In this document: in pieces, positions 1-7,229 of the stretch
How positions within the stretch are numbered: the stretch's first letter is position 1
Layout of the letters: the number at the start of each line of letters is the position of its first letter
Source of the DNA: Candidatus Fermentithermobacillaceae bacterium
Lineage (GTDB): Bacteria > Bacillota > Sulfobacillia > Fermentithermobacillales > DUSS01
Reading direction: 5' to 3'
Assembly (NCBI GenBank): GCA_020725645.1
Contig: DYEQ01000031.1
Location: 93,216-157,215 of the forward strand
DNA: 64,000 bases
The notes under the pieces: generated by a model
The model's database searches: none
What the model was told of the DNA's origin: nothing
Seen by the model: the letters and a program-made list of their open reading frames with translations, nothing else
Program-made: the position numbers and the translations under genes

Positions 1-211
1 CCGTCGCGCGGGGGAGCATCGAGTATTCGGCGGTCAGCCACCCCTGGGAGGTTCCCTTTAGAAATTGGGGAACCTTGTCCTCCACTGACACCGCCACCAG
101 CACTTTCGTGTCACCCGTCTCGATGAGGCAGGATCCCTCGGCGTATTTTAAAACGCCCGGAGAGATCCTGACCGGGCGAATTTCCCGCTCACTTCTGCCG
201 TCGCTTCTCAA
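1..211 (-). CDS. rph: Ribonuclease PH, N-terminal part (runs off the window)
   Basis: Phosphorolytic 3'-5' exoribonuclease that trims tRNA 3' ends. Only about 70 N-terminal residues are inside the window. Translating the minus strand from a TTG codon at 211 gives [16 protein letters not shown], then [19 protein letters not shown] and [14 protein letters not shown], the characteristic opening of bacterial RNase PH. The TTG is the only reasonable start, since an in-frame TGA lies two codons upstream. It follows the UPF0316 gene in the same direction with a gap of about 130 bases that holds no gene. Identity is confident; the rest of the gene is not visible. Confidence 0.9.
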   Translation of the reverse strand, partial: MRSDGRSEREIRPVRISPGVLKYAEGSCLIETGDTKVLVAVSVEDKVPQFLKGTSQGWLTAEYSMLPRAT

Positions 212-345
212 TTTTCATCACATCCGGTATGTTCTGGTTGGCGCCTTTCCAGGTCCACCCTCGCTTCCACAGGGTCACCCCGATTTGTTGCGGGAAGCGA
301 CCTGCTTCGGAAACCAGCCACCGCCGGCCGTCAGGCGGCCTTCGC

Positions 346-870
346 CTATTTTGCCTTCCGGTACGGGATTACCCCGCCCCGTATCCCCCTGGTCTCCAAT
401 ATGGTGACGAAGGAATCGGGCGCCACACCCCTTATTATTTCATCGACTGAGGGAATGCTCTTTCTATCACACGATAGCATGAGCACAGGGCGTTCTCCCC
501 GGAGCCCTCTTCCGGCGAGGACCGTCACGCCGAACCCAGCTTCCCTCAACCGGGTTTCGAGCTCCGCCTCGCGACCGTCCTGCGGAACCACTTCAACCGT
601 AGCTAGCCCGAGCGCGACTTTTTCCTCGAGCAAGCTCCCCAGGATAGTCCCGGTGGCAAAGCCCAGCCCGTACGCTAATATTTTAAAGGGATCATCCATG
701 TTCCTGAGCACCCTGGTGAGCGCAGCGATATAGATGGAAGCTTCGAGAAACCCTATGCCCGCTGCGGGGTACTTTTTCCCTTTAACCACCAGAAGCATCC
801 TGAAGGTGGATAAGCTCACGTCCACCACTCTGGCCAGGAAAATAAGAAAATACTCTAAAACGAACGTCAC
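346..870 (-). CDS. UPF0316 / DUF2179 membrane protein
   Basis: 174-residue protein of the UPF0316 family (DUF5698 membrane part followed by a DUF2179 domain); its biochemical function is unknown. Residues about 1-85 hold three hydrophobic segments with the family's conserved stretch DVSLSTFRML near the N terminus. The soluble C-terminal half (about 90-174) contains GRGLRGERPVLMLSCDRK and ends in an alpha/beta ligand-binding-like DUF2179 fold. Length is typical of the family. It sits 32 bases downstream of the MarR-type regulator on the same strand, so the two are probably co-transcribed. Confidence 0.8.
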   Translation of the reverse strand: MTFVLEYFLIFLARVVDVSLSTFRMLLVVKGKKYPAAGIGFLEASIYIAALTRVLRNMDDPFKILAYGLGFATGTILGSLLEEKVALGLATVEVVPQDGREAELETRLREAGFGVTVLAGRGLRGERPVLMLSCDRKSIPSVDEIIRGVAPDSFVTILETRGIRGGVIPYRKAK

Positions 871-902
871 AAGGATCCCTTCTTCTCCTCGCCCGGCTGT
901 TA

Positions 903-1355
903 CTACGAGGGCAGGTTTTCTTCGGTCATGAGAGAATGGAGCTGCTGGAGAGACCTGGCCAGGGTTTCGATGTCTTTCTTGTCGAGCTTGGCCAGGATGG
1001 ACTTGACATACCTGCGTCGAGCTTGAATCACCTGATCGATGACTTCCTTCGCCTTCGGCAGGACGCGAAGACGGATTACGCGCCTGTCCTCGGGATCCCG
1101 CCTTCTCTCCAACAAGCCGTTCTTCTCCATTCTATCAATGAGATCGGTGGCAGTGGAACAGGCAAGATAAAGGCGGTCGCAAAGCTCGCCCATGGTGATG
1201 TCGGGGTGGTTATCGAGGACGAGAAGGGCATTGAACTGCGGGTTCGTTATGCCGAAATCGATTAAAATATCCCGGCCTCGCTTTTTAATGATGAAAGCGA
1301 CATGTCTCAAAAGCTCCTCGATTTGCCTTACCTGCGCGTCGAACTCCTCGTTCAT
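903..1355 (-). CDS. MarR-family transcriptional regulator
   Basis: Winged-helix DNA-binding protein of about 150 residues. The recognition region TMGELCDRLYLACSTATDLI followed by the wing MEKNGLLERRRDPEDRRVIR is the standard MarR pattern. I place the start at the ATG at 1355, preceded by AGGGGTGG with good spacing, rather than at an upstream codon at 1382. It lies directly upstream of the UPF0316 gene and probably controls it. The paired palindromes some 300-360 bases upstream (1662-1719) are one candidate operator, though they could equally belong to the divergent membrane operon. The ligand is unknown. Confidence 0.85.
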   Translation of the reverse strand: MNEEFDAQVRQIEELLRHVAFIIKKRGRDILIDFGITNPQFNALLVLDNHPDITMGELCDRLYLACSTATDLIDRMEKNGLLERRRDPEDRRVIRLRVLPKAKEVIDQVIQARRRYVKSILAKLDKKDIETLARSLQQLHSLMTEENLPS

Positions 1356-2064
1356 GGACACCACCCCTGAAAAGTGTAACACGAAAGCACGTCTAACTAC
1401 GCCGGGCCATCCTGAATTCCGCCTACCGGTGGAACTCCCCGGTTACATGTCATAGTTTCCAGGCGGAATCCCATTAAAGTCTCCTGCGCATCGCCGCCCG
1501 CGCATCGATACTCCGTTCCCAGCACACATTTCGCCGCAAGCGGAACCCATTCCTTCCGGGGACGAAACGGTCTCGCCGGAGGTAAGCTGCAGGGTCCCAG
1601 CTGGAGTCCGCGGGGAACGGAGCCCGCAGGAACGGAGGCAAGGGGGCGCATGGCAGCTCGGGTACGGTTCTTCGTACATTCTCCATACTGATTCCTCGTT
1701 TCTGTACGGTTTTTCGTACGCCGGAAGGAAAACGCCCGTCGAGACAAGATCCTTGAGTTTCGGGTTTTCCAGCACATCGAGACTCCAGCCATCAGTGGCA
1801 TCGTTATTGCGTATCTGTCTCTCATGTGGCCTGGGTGCCAGGTATGTTGGAGGTCCTCGAAATGCGGAGGAGGTGAGGTCGCCCGGAGAGGTTTCACTTG
1901 AAAGCAGGGGGACACCGGTTAGCTGCTATCCGGCTTTCTCGAGCAAAGGAAGGACGTCCCCCAGTTCAGGACGGTTTAGGTTCCGAAGATGACGTCAACA
2001 GCCGGTTTTGTGGATCTTCCGGGTTTCGTCGCTTAGGTCTTGTCTAACCAGGAGGTGAAATCAC
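1356..2064. other. Gene-free divergent intergenic region
   Basis: About 700 bases between the minus-strand MarR gene and the plus-strand membrane operon. The open frames here give low-complexity, Arg/Pro/Cys-rich translations with no family resemblance and no good ribosome sites, so I do not call them genes. The region should hold the divergent promoters. The visible structure is a pair of palindromes at 1662-1677 and 1704-1719. An AGGAGGTG ribosome site at 2050-2057 serves the gene starting at 2065. Confidence 0.6.
1662..1719. promoter_or_regulatory. Two near-identical palindromes, possible operator pair
   Basis: The 16-mer GTACGGTTCTTCGTAC (1662-1677) and the 16-mer GTACGGTTTTTCGTAC (1704-1719) differ at one base. 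Each is an inverted repeat with 5-base arms GTACG/CGTAC around a 6-base spacer. Start-to-start distance is 42 bases, four helical turns, as expected for dimers binding cooperatively on one DNA face. The position between divergent transcripts suggests an operator; the cognate regulator is unknown. Confidence 0.5.
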
Positions 2065-2877
2065 TTGGTACTCGCAGGGCAAGCACCTGCCAAGGGGATA
2101 CTGTTTTTCGCTCCGGAAATGTTTTGGGATTTCGTGCTGGTGGCGCTTCTTTTCATCCTGGTGTACGTCATGATTCGCAGGGCCAATGCGGGGCTGCCCA
2201 TCCCTCGCATTCGAAAGATCGCGGGTCTTGAGGCCATAGACGAAGCTATAGGCCGCGCCACGGAGATGGGTAGACCGGTCCACTTCACACCGGGGATGAG
2301 CGGTTTCGGACCTGAAACCTACGCGGCCCTGGCGACCCTGTCTTATGTCGCCAAGACTGCAGCTCAGTACGATACCAGGCTCATCGTCACAAACCGTCAG
2401 CCCACGGTGCACCCCGTTACTTCCGAAATTGTGAGGCAAGCTTACCTAGAAGCAGGTAGACCGGACGCTTTCAACCAGGACGACGTGAGGTACCTGTCGG
2501 ACTGGCAGTTCGGCTACACTTCGGCTGTACTGGGTATATTCCGCCGGGAAAAACCCGCCGCCAACCTCATGTTCGGCTACTGGATGGCGGAAGCGCTCAT
2601 CCTGGGCGAAGCTGGCGCCGAGGCCGGGTGCATTCAGGTGGGCGCCAACACCAATGTATTCCAGATCCACTTCTTCATCGTGACCTGCGACTATACGCTC
2701 ATCGGCGAGGAGCAATTCGCCGCCTCCGCTTACCTCTCCAAGGAGCCGATGTTGACTGGAACCGTCGTAGCTCAGGATATGGTGAAGATCTTAATTGGGC
2801 TGCTGGTTTTAGCGGGCTCGGTGTGGGCCACGGTCGCGGGTAACGCTGACAAACTGGTCAAGTTCCTGTCGCAGTAA
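2065..2877 (+). CDS. DUF6754-like membrane protein, first gene of a four-gene membrane operon
   Basis: 270 residues, starting at a TTG seven bases after AGGAGGTG. It has one transmembrane segment near residues 19-38, a long soluble part, and a second hydrophobic segment near 243-262. The soluble domain carries PVHFTPGMSGFGPETYAALA and, later, GEAGAEAGCIQVGANTNVFQ, which I recognise as resembling the uncharacterised DUF6754 family. No catalytic motif is evident. It is followed after 14 bases by another membrane-protein gene, and four such genes run to 5016 with ribosome sites in every gap, so a shared membrane complex is likely. Function unknown; the family name rests on recall without a search. 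Confidence 0.75.
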   Translation: MVLAGQAPAKGILFFAPEMFWDFVLVALLFILVYVMIRRANAGLPIPRIRKIAGLEAIDEAIGRATEMGRPVHFTPGMSGFGPETYAALATLSYVAKTAAQYDTRLIVTNRQPTVHPVTSEIVRQAYLEAGRPDAFNQDDVRYLSDWQFGYTSAVLGIFRREKPAANLMFGYWMAEALILGEAGAEAGCIQVGANTNVFQIHFFIVTCDYTLIGEEQFAASAYLSKEPMLTGTVVAQDMVKILIGLLVLAGSVWATVAGNADKLVKFLSQ

Positions 2878-2891
2878 AGGAGGGATTGGGG

Positions 2892-3527
2892 GTGCAATTG
2901 AGAAGACAACTGCCGCTCATTGTCGTATTCGTCACCGCGGTGCTGGTCATGCTGTTCAAATTCGTAAACTTCGGTGAGACCGGCAAGAATGTCTTGTCTC
3001 AGATGGACAAATGGTCACAAGTGACGAGCATCGTGGCGTTTCTCTTGGGACCTATCAACTTGATCAGGCTTCACCTGGGTAACGTCACCAAAAGGAGGCC
3101 CAGGTGGGTACACAGTGCCTTGACCCTAGTTGTCACAGTCGTGTTCACGATCGTGTTCGCTTTGAACGGCTCCAACGGCGAAGTGACGCTATGGATCATC
3201 AACAACATAGCGATCCAGATCTCCGGCGCGATTTACGCGATGCTGGGTTTCTATATCTGTTCCGCAGCTTACCGGAGCTTCAAGCTCAGGAACCTTGAGG
3301 CGACGGTCCTCCTGCTCTCGGCCGTCATCCTCATGCTGGCTCAGGCACCCATCGGCGAAGAGATCATCCCGGGTATCTCCAAATGGGGTGAGTGGATCCT
3401 GTCGGTTCCCAACTCCGCCGGCATGCGGGGGATACGCCTTGGCGCTGCCATAGGAGCTTTCGCAGCTAGCATCCGGGTAATCCTCGGTCTTGAGCGAAGC
3501 TGGGTCGGTGGAAGCACCGCGGAGTAA
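2892..3527 (+). CDS. Polytopic membrane protein, second gene of the operon
   Basis: About 211 residues, unrecognised. I choose the GTG at 2892 because AAAGGAGGG ends seven bases upstream; a TTG at 2886 lies too close to that site. Five or six hydrophobic segments are visible: an N-terminal one (LPLIVVFVTAVLVMLF), then VTSIVAFLLGPINLI, a segment around VVTVVFTIVFAL, IQISGAIYAMLGFYI, TVLLLSAVILMLAQAP and a weaker C-terminal one (GAAIGAFAASIRVIL). Charged residues are few and no enzyme motif appears. Gaps of 14 bases to each neighbour make it part of one transcription unit. It may be a membrane scaffold or channel subunit; this is inference only. Confidence 0.75.
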   Translation: MQLRRQLPLIVVFVTAVLVMLFKFVNFGETGKNVLSQMDKWSQVTSIVAFLLGPINLIRLHLGNVTKRRPRWVHSALTLVVTVVFTIVFALNGSNGEVTLWIINNIAIQISGAIYAMLGFYICSAAYRSFKLRNLEATVLLLSAVILMLAQAPIGEEIIPGISKWGEWILSVPNSAGMRGIRLGAAIGAFAASIRVILGLERSWVGGSTAE

Positions 3528-3541
3528 GGGGGTGAGCTTAG

Positions 3542-4381
3542 ATGGATTGGGATAAACTCCAGCGTATAGACGTCAGGTGGATCTATGCCCTCGTGATCGT
3601 CTGTCTCCTGGTGCCGATGTTCTGGCCCCTGGGATTGCCTATCACCATATCGGAGAATACGAGAAAGGTGTGGGAGGCCGTCGACAAGCTGCCTCCGGGC
3701 TCGGTCATCCTGGTATCCCATGACACCGGTCCCGGAAACGCTCCCGAACTTAACCCCATGCTTTCGGCCCTCGCCAAGCAGGCATTCGAGAAGAACTGCA
3801 AGATAGTAGGGGTGGCTTTCTTCGACCAGCTGGTGGGGCCGCCCATGTTTCAGGAATACGTGGGCTCGGTAGCTGAAAAGATGGGGAAGAAGTACGGCGT
3901 GGACTGGATCAACCTGGGCTTCAGGCTGAACGCAACGGCGACCATGCGACAAATGTGCGATGACATCCACGGCGCCATGCTCGGGGTCGACTGGGAGAAT
4001 AAGTCCCTTTCAGACTTCCCCATCATGAACGAGGTCAAATCCATCAAGGACGATGTGGACCTCATTTTCGTCACAACGGTCGGAACGCCCGGGTACGGGG
4101 ACTGGATGACGTACGTGGCGGAGCCTTTGAAAAAGCCCCTCACGGGCGGCGCATCCCTCACCATGTATTCCGGACTTCAGCAGTACATCCGCTCCGGACA
4201 GCTCCAGGGATTCCTGGGCGGCCTCAGAGGGGCGGCGGAATACGAGCAACTGGTGGGTGCTCCGGGTAAGGGGTGCTCCGGCATGGACGCTCAGTCCCTT
4301 GGCCACATGATGATCATCGCCTTCCTCATCTTAGGGAACATAGGTTACTTCGCTTCCGCCAGAAAGAAGTCTCGCGCTTGA
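3542..4381 (+). CDS. Double-anchored protein with alpha/beta domain, third gene of the operon
   Basis: 279 residues starting at ATG 3542 behind AAGGGGGTGA. One transmembrane segment lies near residues 14-33 and another near 253-271; the 220 residues between form a soluble alpha/beta domain. Alternating strands and helices (PPGSVILVSHDTG, CKIVGVAFFDQL, VDLIFVTTVGTPGYGDW) look like a Rossmann or periplasmic-binding arrangement. The Gly-rich stretch GGLRGAAEYEQL and a Cys in GKGCSGMDAQS precede the last membrane helix. No known family comes to mind. With both ends in the membrane, the domain could sense or bind a ligand for the flanking integral subunits. Function unknown. Confidence 0.75.
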   Translation: MDWDKLQRIDVRWIYALVIVCLLVPMFWPLGLPITISENTRKVWEAVDKLPPGSVILVSHDTGPGNAPELNPMLSALAKQAFEKNCKIVGVAFFDQLVGPPMFQEYVGSVAEKMGKKYGVDWINLGFRLNATATMRQMCDDIHGAMLGVDWENKSLSDFPIMNEVKSIKDDVDLIFVTTVGTPGYGDWMTYVAEPLKKPLTGGASLTMYSGLQQYIRSGQLQGFLGGLRGAAEYEQLVGAPGKGCSGMDAQSLGHMMIIAFLILGNIGYFASARKKSRA

Positions 4382-4395
4382 GGAGGTGAACGAGC

Positions 4396-5016
4396 ATGAC
4401 AGCTGAACAGTGGGGTGCCATTGCGGGCAGCATCTGCATAATCATGGCCTGGTCCTACCTGTTTAAGGAAAGCGACATCTACTACTTCGCGGAGCACCTG
4501 TTCGTCGGGTTGACCGTCGCCAGGGGGCTTACGTACACCTTCGAGAACCAGTTGAAGCCTCTAGTCCTGAAGGACATGGCGGAGAAAGGGCAGTGGACGC
4601 TCGTGATTCCGGTCGTCATCGGGCTTCTCATATACTGCTGGTTCTTTAAGGGGCTCCGGTGGGTGGCCAGGATCACGATGGGCTTCTGGATCGGTTATGG
4701 GGCCGGTTATAGTTTGGGCTTCAGCCCCCCGGTCTACTTGAAGCAGGTGTTCGATACGTTCACGCCTTTCATCAAGGACGGGCGGTTCAATTTCGGGGGC
4801 GTCCTCTACTTCCTCGTGGTGATCACGGCCCTCATGTACTTCCTGTTTACGGTGAAGAAGGAAAGCGGCGTCCTCAAGTACGGCTCGATGTTCGGAAGAT
4901 ACGCCTTGATGGTGGCTTTCGGCTCGGCGTACGGCTCCATCACCATGGCTTACCTGTCCTTGGTAATAGGCAAGCTTCAGGTCATCTTCAAAGATGCTCT
5001 GCATCTGGTGAAATAG
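4396..5016 (+). CDS. Polytopic membrane protein, fourth gene of the operon
   Basis: 206 residues, ATG 4396 behind GAGGAGGTGA. About six hydrophobic segments: IAGSICIIMAWSYLF, a short one around HLFVGLTVARGL, WTLVIPVVIGLLIYCWFF, TMGFWIGYGAGYSLGF, GGVLYFLVVITALMYFLF and VAFGSAYGSITMAYLSLV. Small-residue patterns such as GYGAGYSLG suggest tight helix packing. I do not recognise a family. It closes the operon: a strong hairpin starts 24 bases after the stop. Together with the second gene it would supply most of the membrane-embedded part of a putative complex. Confidence 0.75.
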   Translation: MTAEQWGAIAGSICIIMAWSYLFKESDIYYFAEHLFVGLTVARGLTYTFENQLKPLVLKDMAEKGQWTLVIPVVIGLLIYCWFFKGLRWVARITMGFWIGYGAGYSLGFSPPVYLKQVFDTFTPFIKDGRFNFGGVLYFLVVITALMYFLFTVKKESGVLKYGSMFGRYALMVAFGSAYGSITMAYLSLVIGKLQVIFKDALHLVK

Positions 5017-5040
5017 GGCAAACGCCGCGTAAAAGGCAAA

Positions 5041-5078
5041 CGGTCGAAGGGACGCCCTTCCGGGTACCCCTTCGACCG
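5041..5078 (+). terminator. Hairpin terminator of the membrane operon
   Basis: An 11-base perfect stem, CGGTCGAAGGG paired with CCCTTCGACCG, closes a 16-base loop. The following TACTTT is a weak T tract. It lies 24 bases after the stop of the last operon gene. Confidence 0.65.
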
Positions 5079-5322
5079 TACTTTGCACCAGGTCGCTCAA
5101 TGGTGCTGCCGGGTTATGTACGTTGGGCATTGATGCCGCGGCGTAGTAGCCGCATGTCCCGGTATTCGGCTTGTCGGTCTTCTTGACCCCGCGCTTTCCG
5201 TATGGGCGGAGTACGAACCGATACTCTGCTAGGCCGGGGCACTCGCCATGCGATCTTGGCGGATGAGTGCTATCAGGAAGAACATCGGCGAGTAATCCAA
5301 AGAGGTCACACGGCGGCAATAA

Positions 5323-5673
5323 TGGTGGAGGCGGAGGGAGTCGCACCCTCGTCCGACGATAACCCTGCCTGAGTCTCTACGAGCGTATCTCCGGCTTTCA
5401 TCTCGCAACACCAGGCGCCCCGGAGCGGGCTCCTGACGTCGCCAGTCCGGAATCGCTTTCCCCGTCCGGTCCCGGACTACCCCGAACAGGTATCCCTCTT
5501 GGTGACGGCGTCCCGGGAGCCGGAGGGCACGTCTCCCGGTGCCGTGACTGCTACCTTTTAAGCAGCCAGTGCGTACTGAGTGTTGGCAGTTATTGTTTTG
5601 CCGCTTTTTGATGGGTGCGGCGCCCATGCTCGCTGCTCAAACCCGACTATCGCCGTCGAACCTCGTCGCCCCC
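5323..5673 (-). ncRNA. ssrA: Transfer-messenger RNA (tmRNA)
   Basis: Ribosome-rescue RNA of about 351 bases. The ends pair as a tRNA-like acceptor: 5' GGGGGCG with 3' CGCCTCC, followed by encoded ACCA. The 5' end continues GGTTCGACGGCGATAG and the 3' end carries the T-arm-like GAGGGTGCGACTCCCTC, both standard in tmRNA. The tag frame (5558-5602) encodes GKTITANTQYALAA followed by TAA, closely matching the Bacillus-type tag (GKT...ALAA). smpB, its protein partner, lies a few hundred bases upstream on the same strand. Exact ends are set by the acceptor pairing. Confidence 0.95.
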
Positions 5674-5686
5674 ACTCGGCAGTGAG

Positions 5687-5715
5687 ATCCTAACACGTTT
5701 TCCTCGTCCCAACAA
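5687..5715 (-). promoter_or_regulatory. Probable sigma-A promoter of ssrA
   Basis: On the minus strand TTGTTG (5715-5710) and TAGGAT (5692-5687) are separated by exactly 17 bases and lie 13 bases before the mature 5' end of tmRNA. A short leader would be removed by RNase P. Confidence 0.55.
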
Positions 5716-5730
5716 GGGATTGATCTATGG

Positions 5731-5850
5731 TCGCAGGATTTGTTTCCGTTTGATGCACATGATCGCAGGACTTGTCTCACACTGATGCATTGTTCTCTAG
5801 GTGAGAGATTGGCCGGATAACTTTCTCTAGTTGAGATGCGGTTGGCCGGA
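5731..5850. repeat. Degenerate tandem repeats of about 30-33 bases
   Basis: TCGCAGGA recurs at 5731 and 5763, and TGATGCA at 5751 and 5783 (period 32). Next to them TTCTCTAG recurs at 5793 and 5823, and TTGGCCGGA at 5809 and 5842 (period 30-33). The copies are diverged. The stretch from the ssrA promoter to smpB (5716-6004) holds nothing else that I can support. It may be the remnant of a mobile element end or a decayed repeat array. Confidence 0.45.
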
Positions 5851-6004
5851 CCGTTTCGCAGGGATACAAGTTCTCTCGAATCCTTTCACAGTCGGCGCAC
5901 AGGTCTTTAAGATGTCTCAAACGCGGTCAAATGGCGAGGACACGCGAGGCGTTGTGAAGCTCCACATGTATCTGAACCCAGTCGGGGATCGGATGATGGA
6001 AAAC

Positions 6005-6478
6005 CTACTCGAATCGCCGTCTTCCTCGGGCCTCCCGTTCCATTTCCCTTCGGATGTCCCTTTCGCGAATAGCTTCCCGCTTATCGTGGGCTTTCTTGCC
6101 CTTACACAACCCCAGCTCTACCTTGGCCTTGCCATCCTTGAAGTAGATTGACAGGGGAATGAGAGTGTAACCACGCTGGTGGACTCTGGCAGCAAGTCTC
6201 CTGATTTCGTTTTTGTGCAGGAGCAGCCTCCGTGGTCTTAGCGGATCATGGTTAAACCGGGAAGCGGCCTCGTACTGGTCAATGTGGGCGTTCTTCAGGA
6301 AAACCTCGGTTCCTGAGACCTCGGCGTAACTATCTTGAAGGCTCGCCCGCCCCGCCCGCAGCGACTTGACTTCCGTACCGATGAGAGCTATCCCAGCTTC
6401 TATCGTTTCTTCGACGAAGTAATCGTGACGGGCTCTCCTGTTTTGAGCAACCACTCGAATACCTTTTTCACGGCCCAT
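6005..6478 (-). CDS. smpB: SsrA-binding protein SmpB
   Basis: 157-residue partner of tmRNA that delivers it to stalled ribosomes. The OB-fold core is clear: [38 protein letters not shown] and [14 protein letters not shown]. The C terminus is the usual basic tail ([20 protein letters not shown]) that enters the mRNA channel. Full length for the family. The ssrA gene lies downstream on the same strand, an arrangement common in Firmicutes, but a separate ssrA promoter is visible between them. Confidence 0.97.
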   Translation of the reverse strand: MGREKGIRVVAQNRRARHDYFVEETIEAGIALIGTEVKSLRAGRASLQDSYAEVSGTEVFLKNAHIDQYEAASRFNHDPLRPRRLLLHKNEIRRLAARVHQRGYTLIPLSIYFKDGKAKVELGLCKGKKAHDKREAIRERDIRREMEREARGRRRFE

Positions 6479-6521
6479 GAATTGTCACTCCTGCCTCTGT
6501 AAGTAGGCCGGTATTTCCCAA

Positions 6522-7073
6522 CTATAATCCCAGCTCCGTTGCGATCCCCTGCATCGCAGAAAGCGCGATGTCAATGAATTCGCGAAGGTCCAGTCCCAAT
6601 TCGGAACAGGCCTTGATTGCATCCCGGTTCGCGCCTCTGGCGAAAGCTTTTTCGCCCATTCTGTGGAATACAAACTCGGTGTCGATGGAAGCCAGCTTCT
6701 TTTCCGGAGATACCAGGGCAGAAGCCACTATCAAGCCGGTCAGCGGATCGACTGAGTAAAGCGCCTTGGCCATGGGCGTTTCCCTGGGCAAGCCGTGAGC
6801 TTCGTTATGAGCTTCCACGGCCTGGACGATCTCGCCGTCAAACCCCATCTCCCTCGCAATCTGTCCGGATCTCAGCGAGTGTTTCTGGGGATCATTCTTG
6901 GTCTCTTCGTAATCGATATCGTGGAGCAGGCCCGCGGCGCCCCACCTGTCCTCATCCTGCCTTAACCGCGCCGCGAGGGCCCTCATAACCGCTTCTACCG
7001 CCAGGATGTGTTTGTACAGGTTCGGCGTCTTTACCATCTTCTTTACCTCAGCCAGAATCTCATCCCGAGTCAT
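6522..7073 (-). CDS. HD-domain protein, predicted phosphohydrolase
   Basis: 183 residues from ATG 7073, which has GGAGG ten bases upstream; a longer in-frame extension to 7178 has no ribosome site and unlikely sequence. The HD signature is present: a first His in the YKHILAVEAVMRAL helix, then GAAGLLHDIDYE with the metal-binding His-Asp pair, and further His residues in HSLRSG and EAHNEAHG. Such small HDIG-type proteins hydrolyse phosphate esters, often nucleotides; the substrate cannot be read here. It lies between smpB and hppA, the place where rnr is often found in related genomes. Confidence 0.85.
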   Translation of the reverse strand: MTRDEILAEVKKMVKTPNLYKHILAVEAVMRALAARLRQDEDRWGAAGLLHDIDYEETKNDPQKHSLRSGQIAREMGFDGEIVQAVEAHNEAHGLPRETPMAKALYSVDPLTGLIVASALVSPEKKLASIDTEFVFHRMGEKAFARGANRDAIKACSELGLDLREFIDIALSAMQGIATELGL

Positions 7074-7151
7074 CAGCCAAAACCTCCAGTCAGAGAACAT
7101 TAAAGGCGAACTCGTCGACCACCGAAGACTTGAGCCCGATAAGGATATCAG

Positions 7152-7184
7152 GCGGCGGTGGTACCTGACGCCCGCCACCGCCGC
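7152..7184 (-). terminator. Inverted repeat after hppA, possible terminator
   Basis: GCGGCGGTGG (7152-7161) pairs with CCACCGCCGC (7175-7184), a 10-base GC stem with a 13-base loop, 45 bases after the hppA stop. There is no real T tract on the minus strand, so intrinsic termination is uncertain. Confidence 0.4.
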
Positions 7185-7229
7185 TCTGACTTAGGCACCT
7201 CAAGAATCTCCAACTCCGACGTCTGAGCT

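Noticed and set aside
1397..1915. Overlapping open frames up to 172 codons on the minus strand
   Set aside because: Translations are Arg/Pro/Cys-rich, lack ribosome sites and family likeness, and run through the palindromes.
5323..5400. Possible separate tRNA at the T-arm-like sequence
   Set aside because: The acceptor pairs with the region 340 bases away; it is the 3' end of tmRNA.
5229..5627. Minus-strand frame of 132 codons over the tmRNA
   Set aside because: Explained fully by ssrA; the frame differs from the tag frame.
5831..6151. Plus-strand frame of 106 codons before smpB
   Set aside because: Runs over the repeats and antisense to smpB; no coding character.
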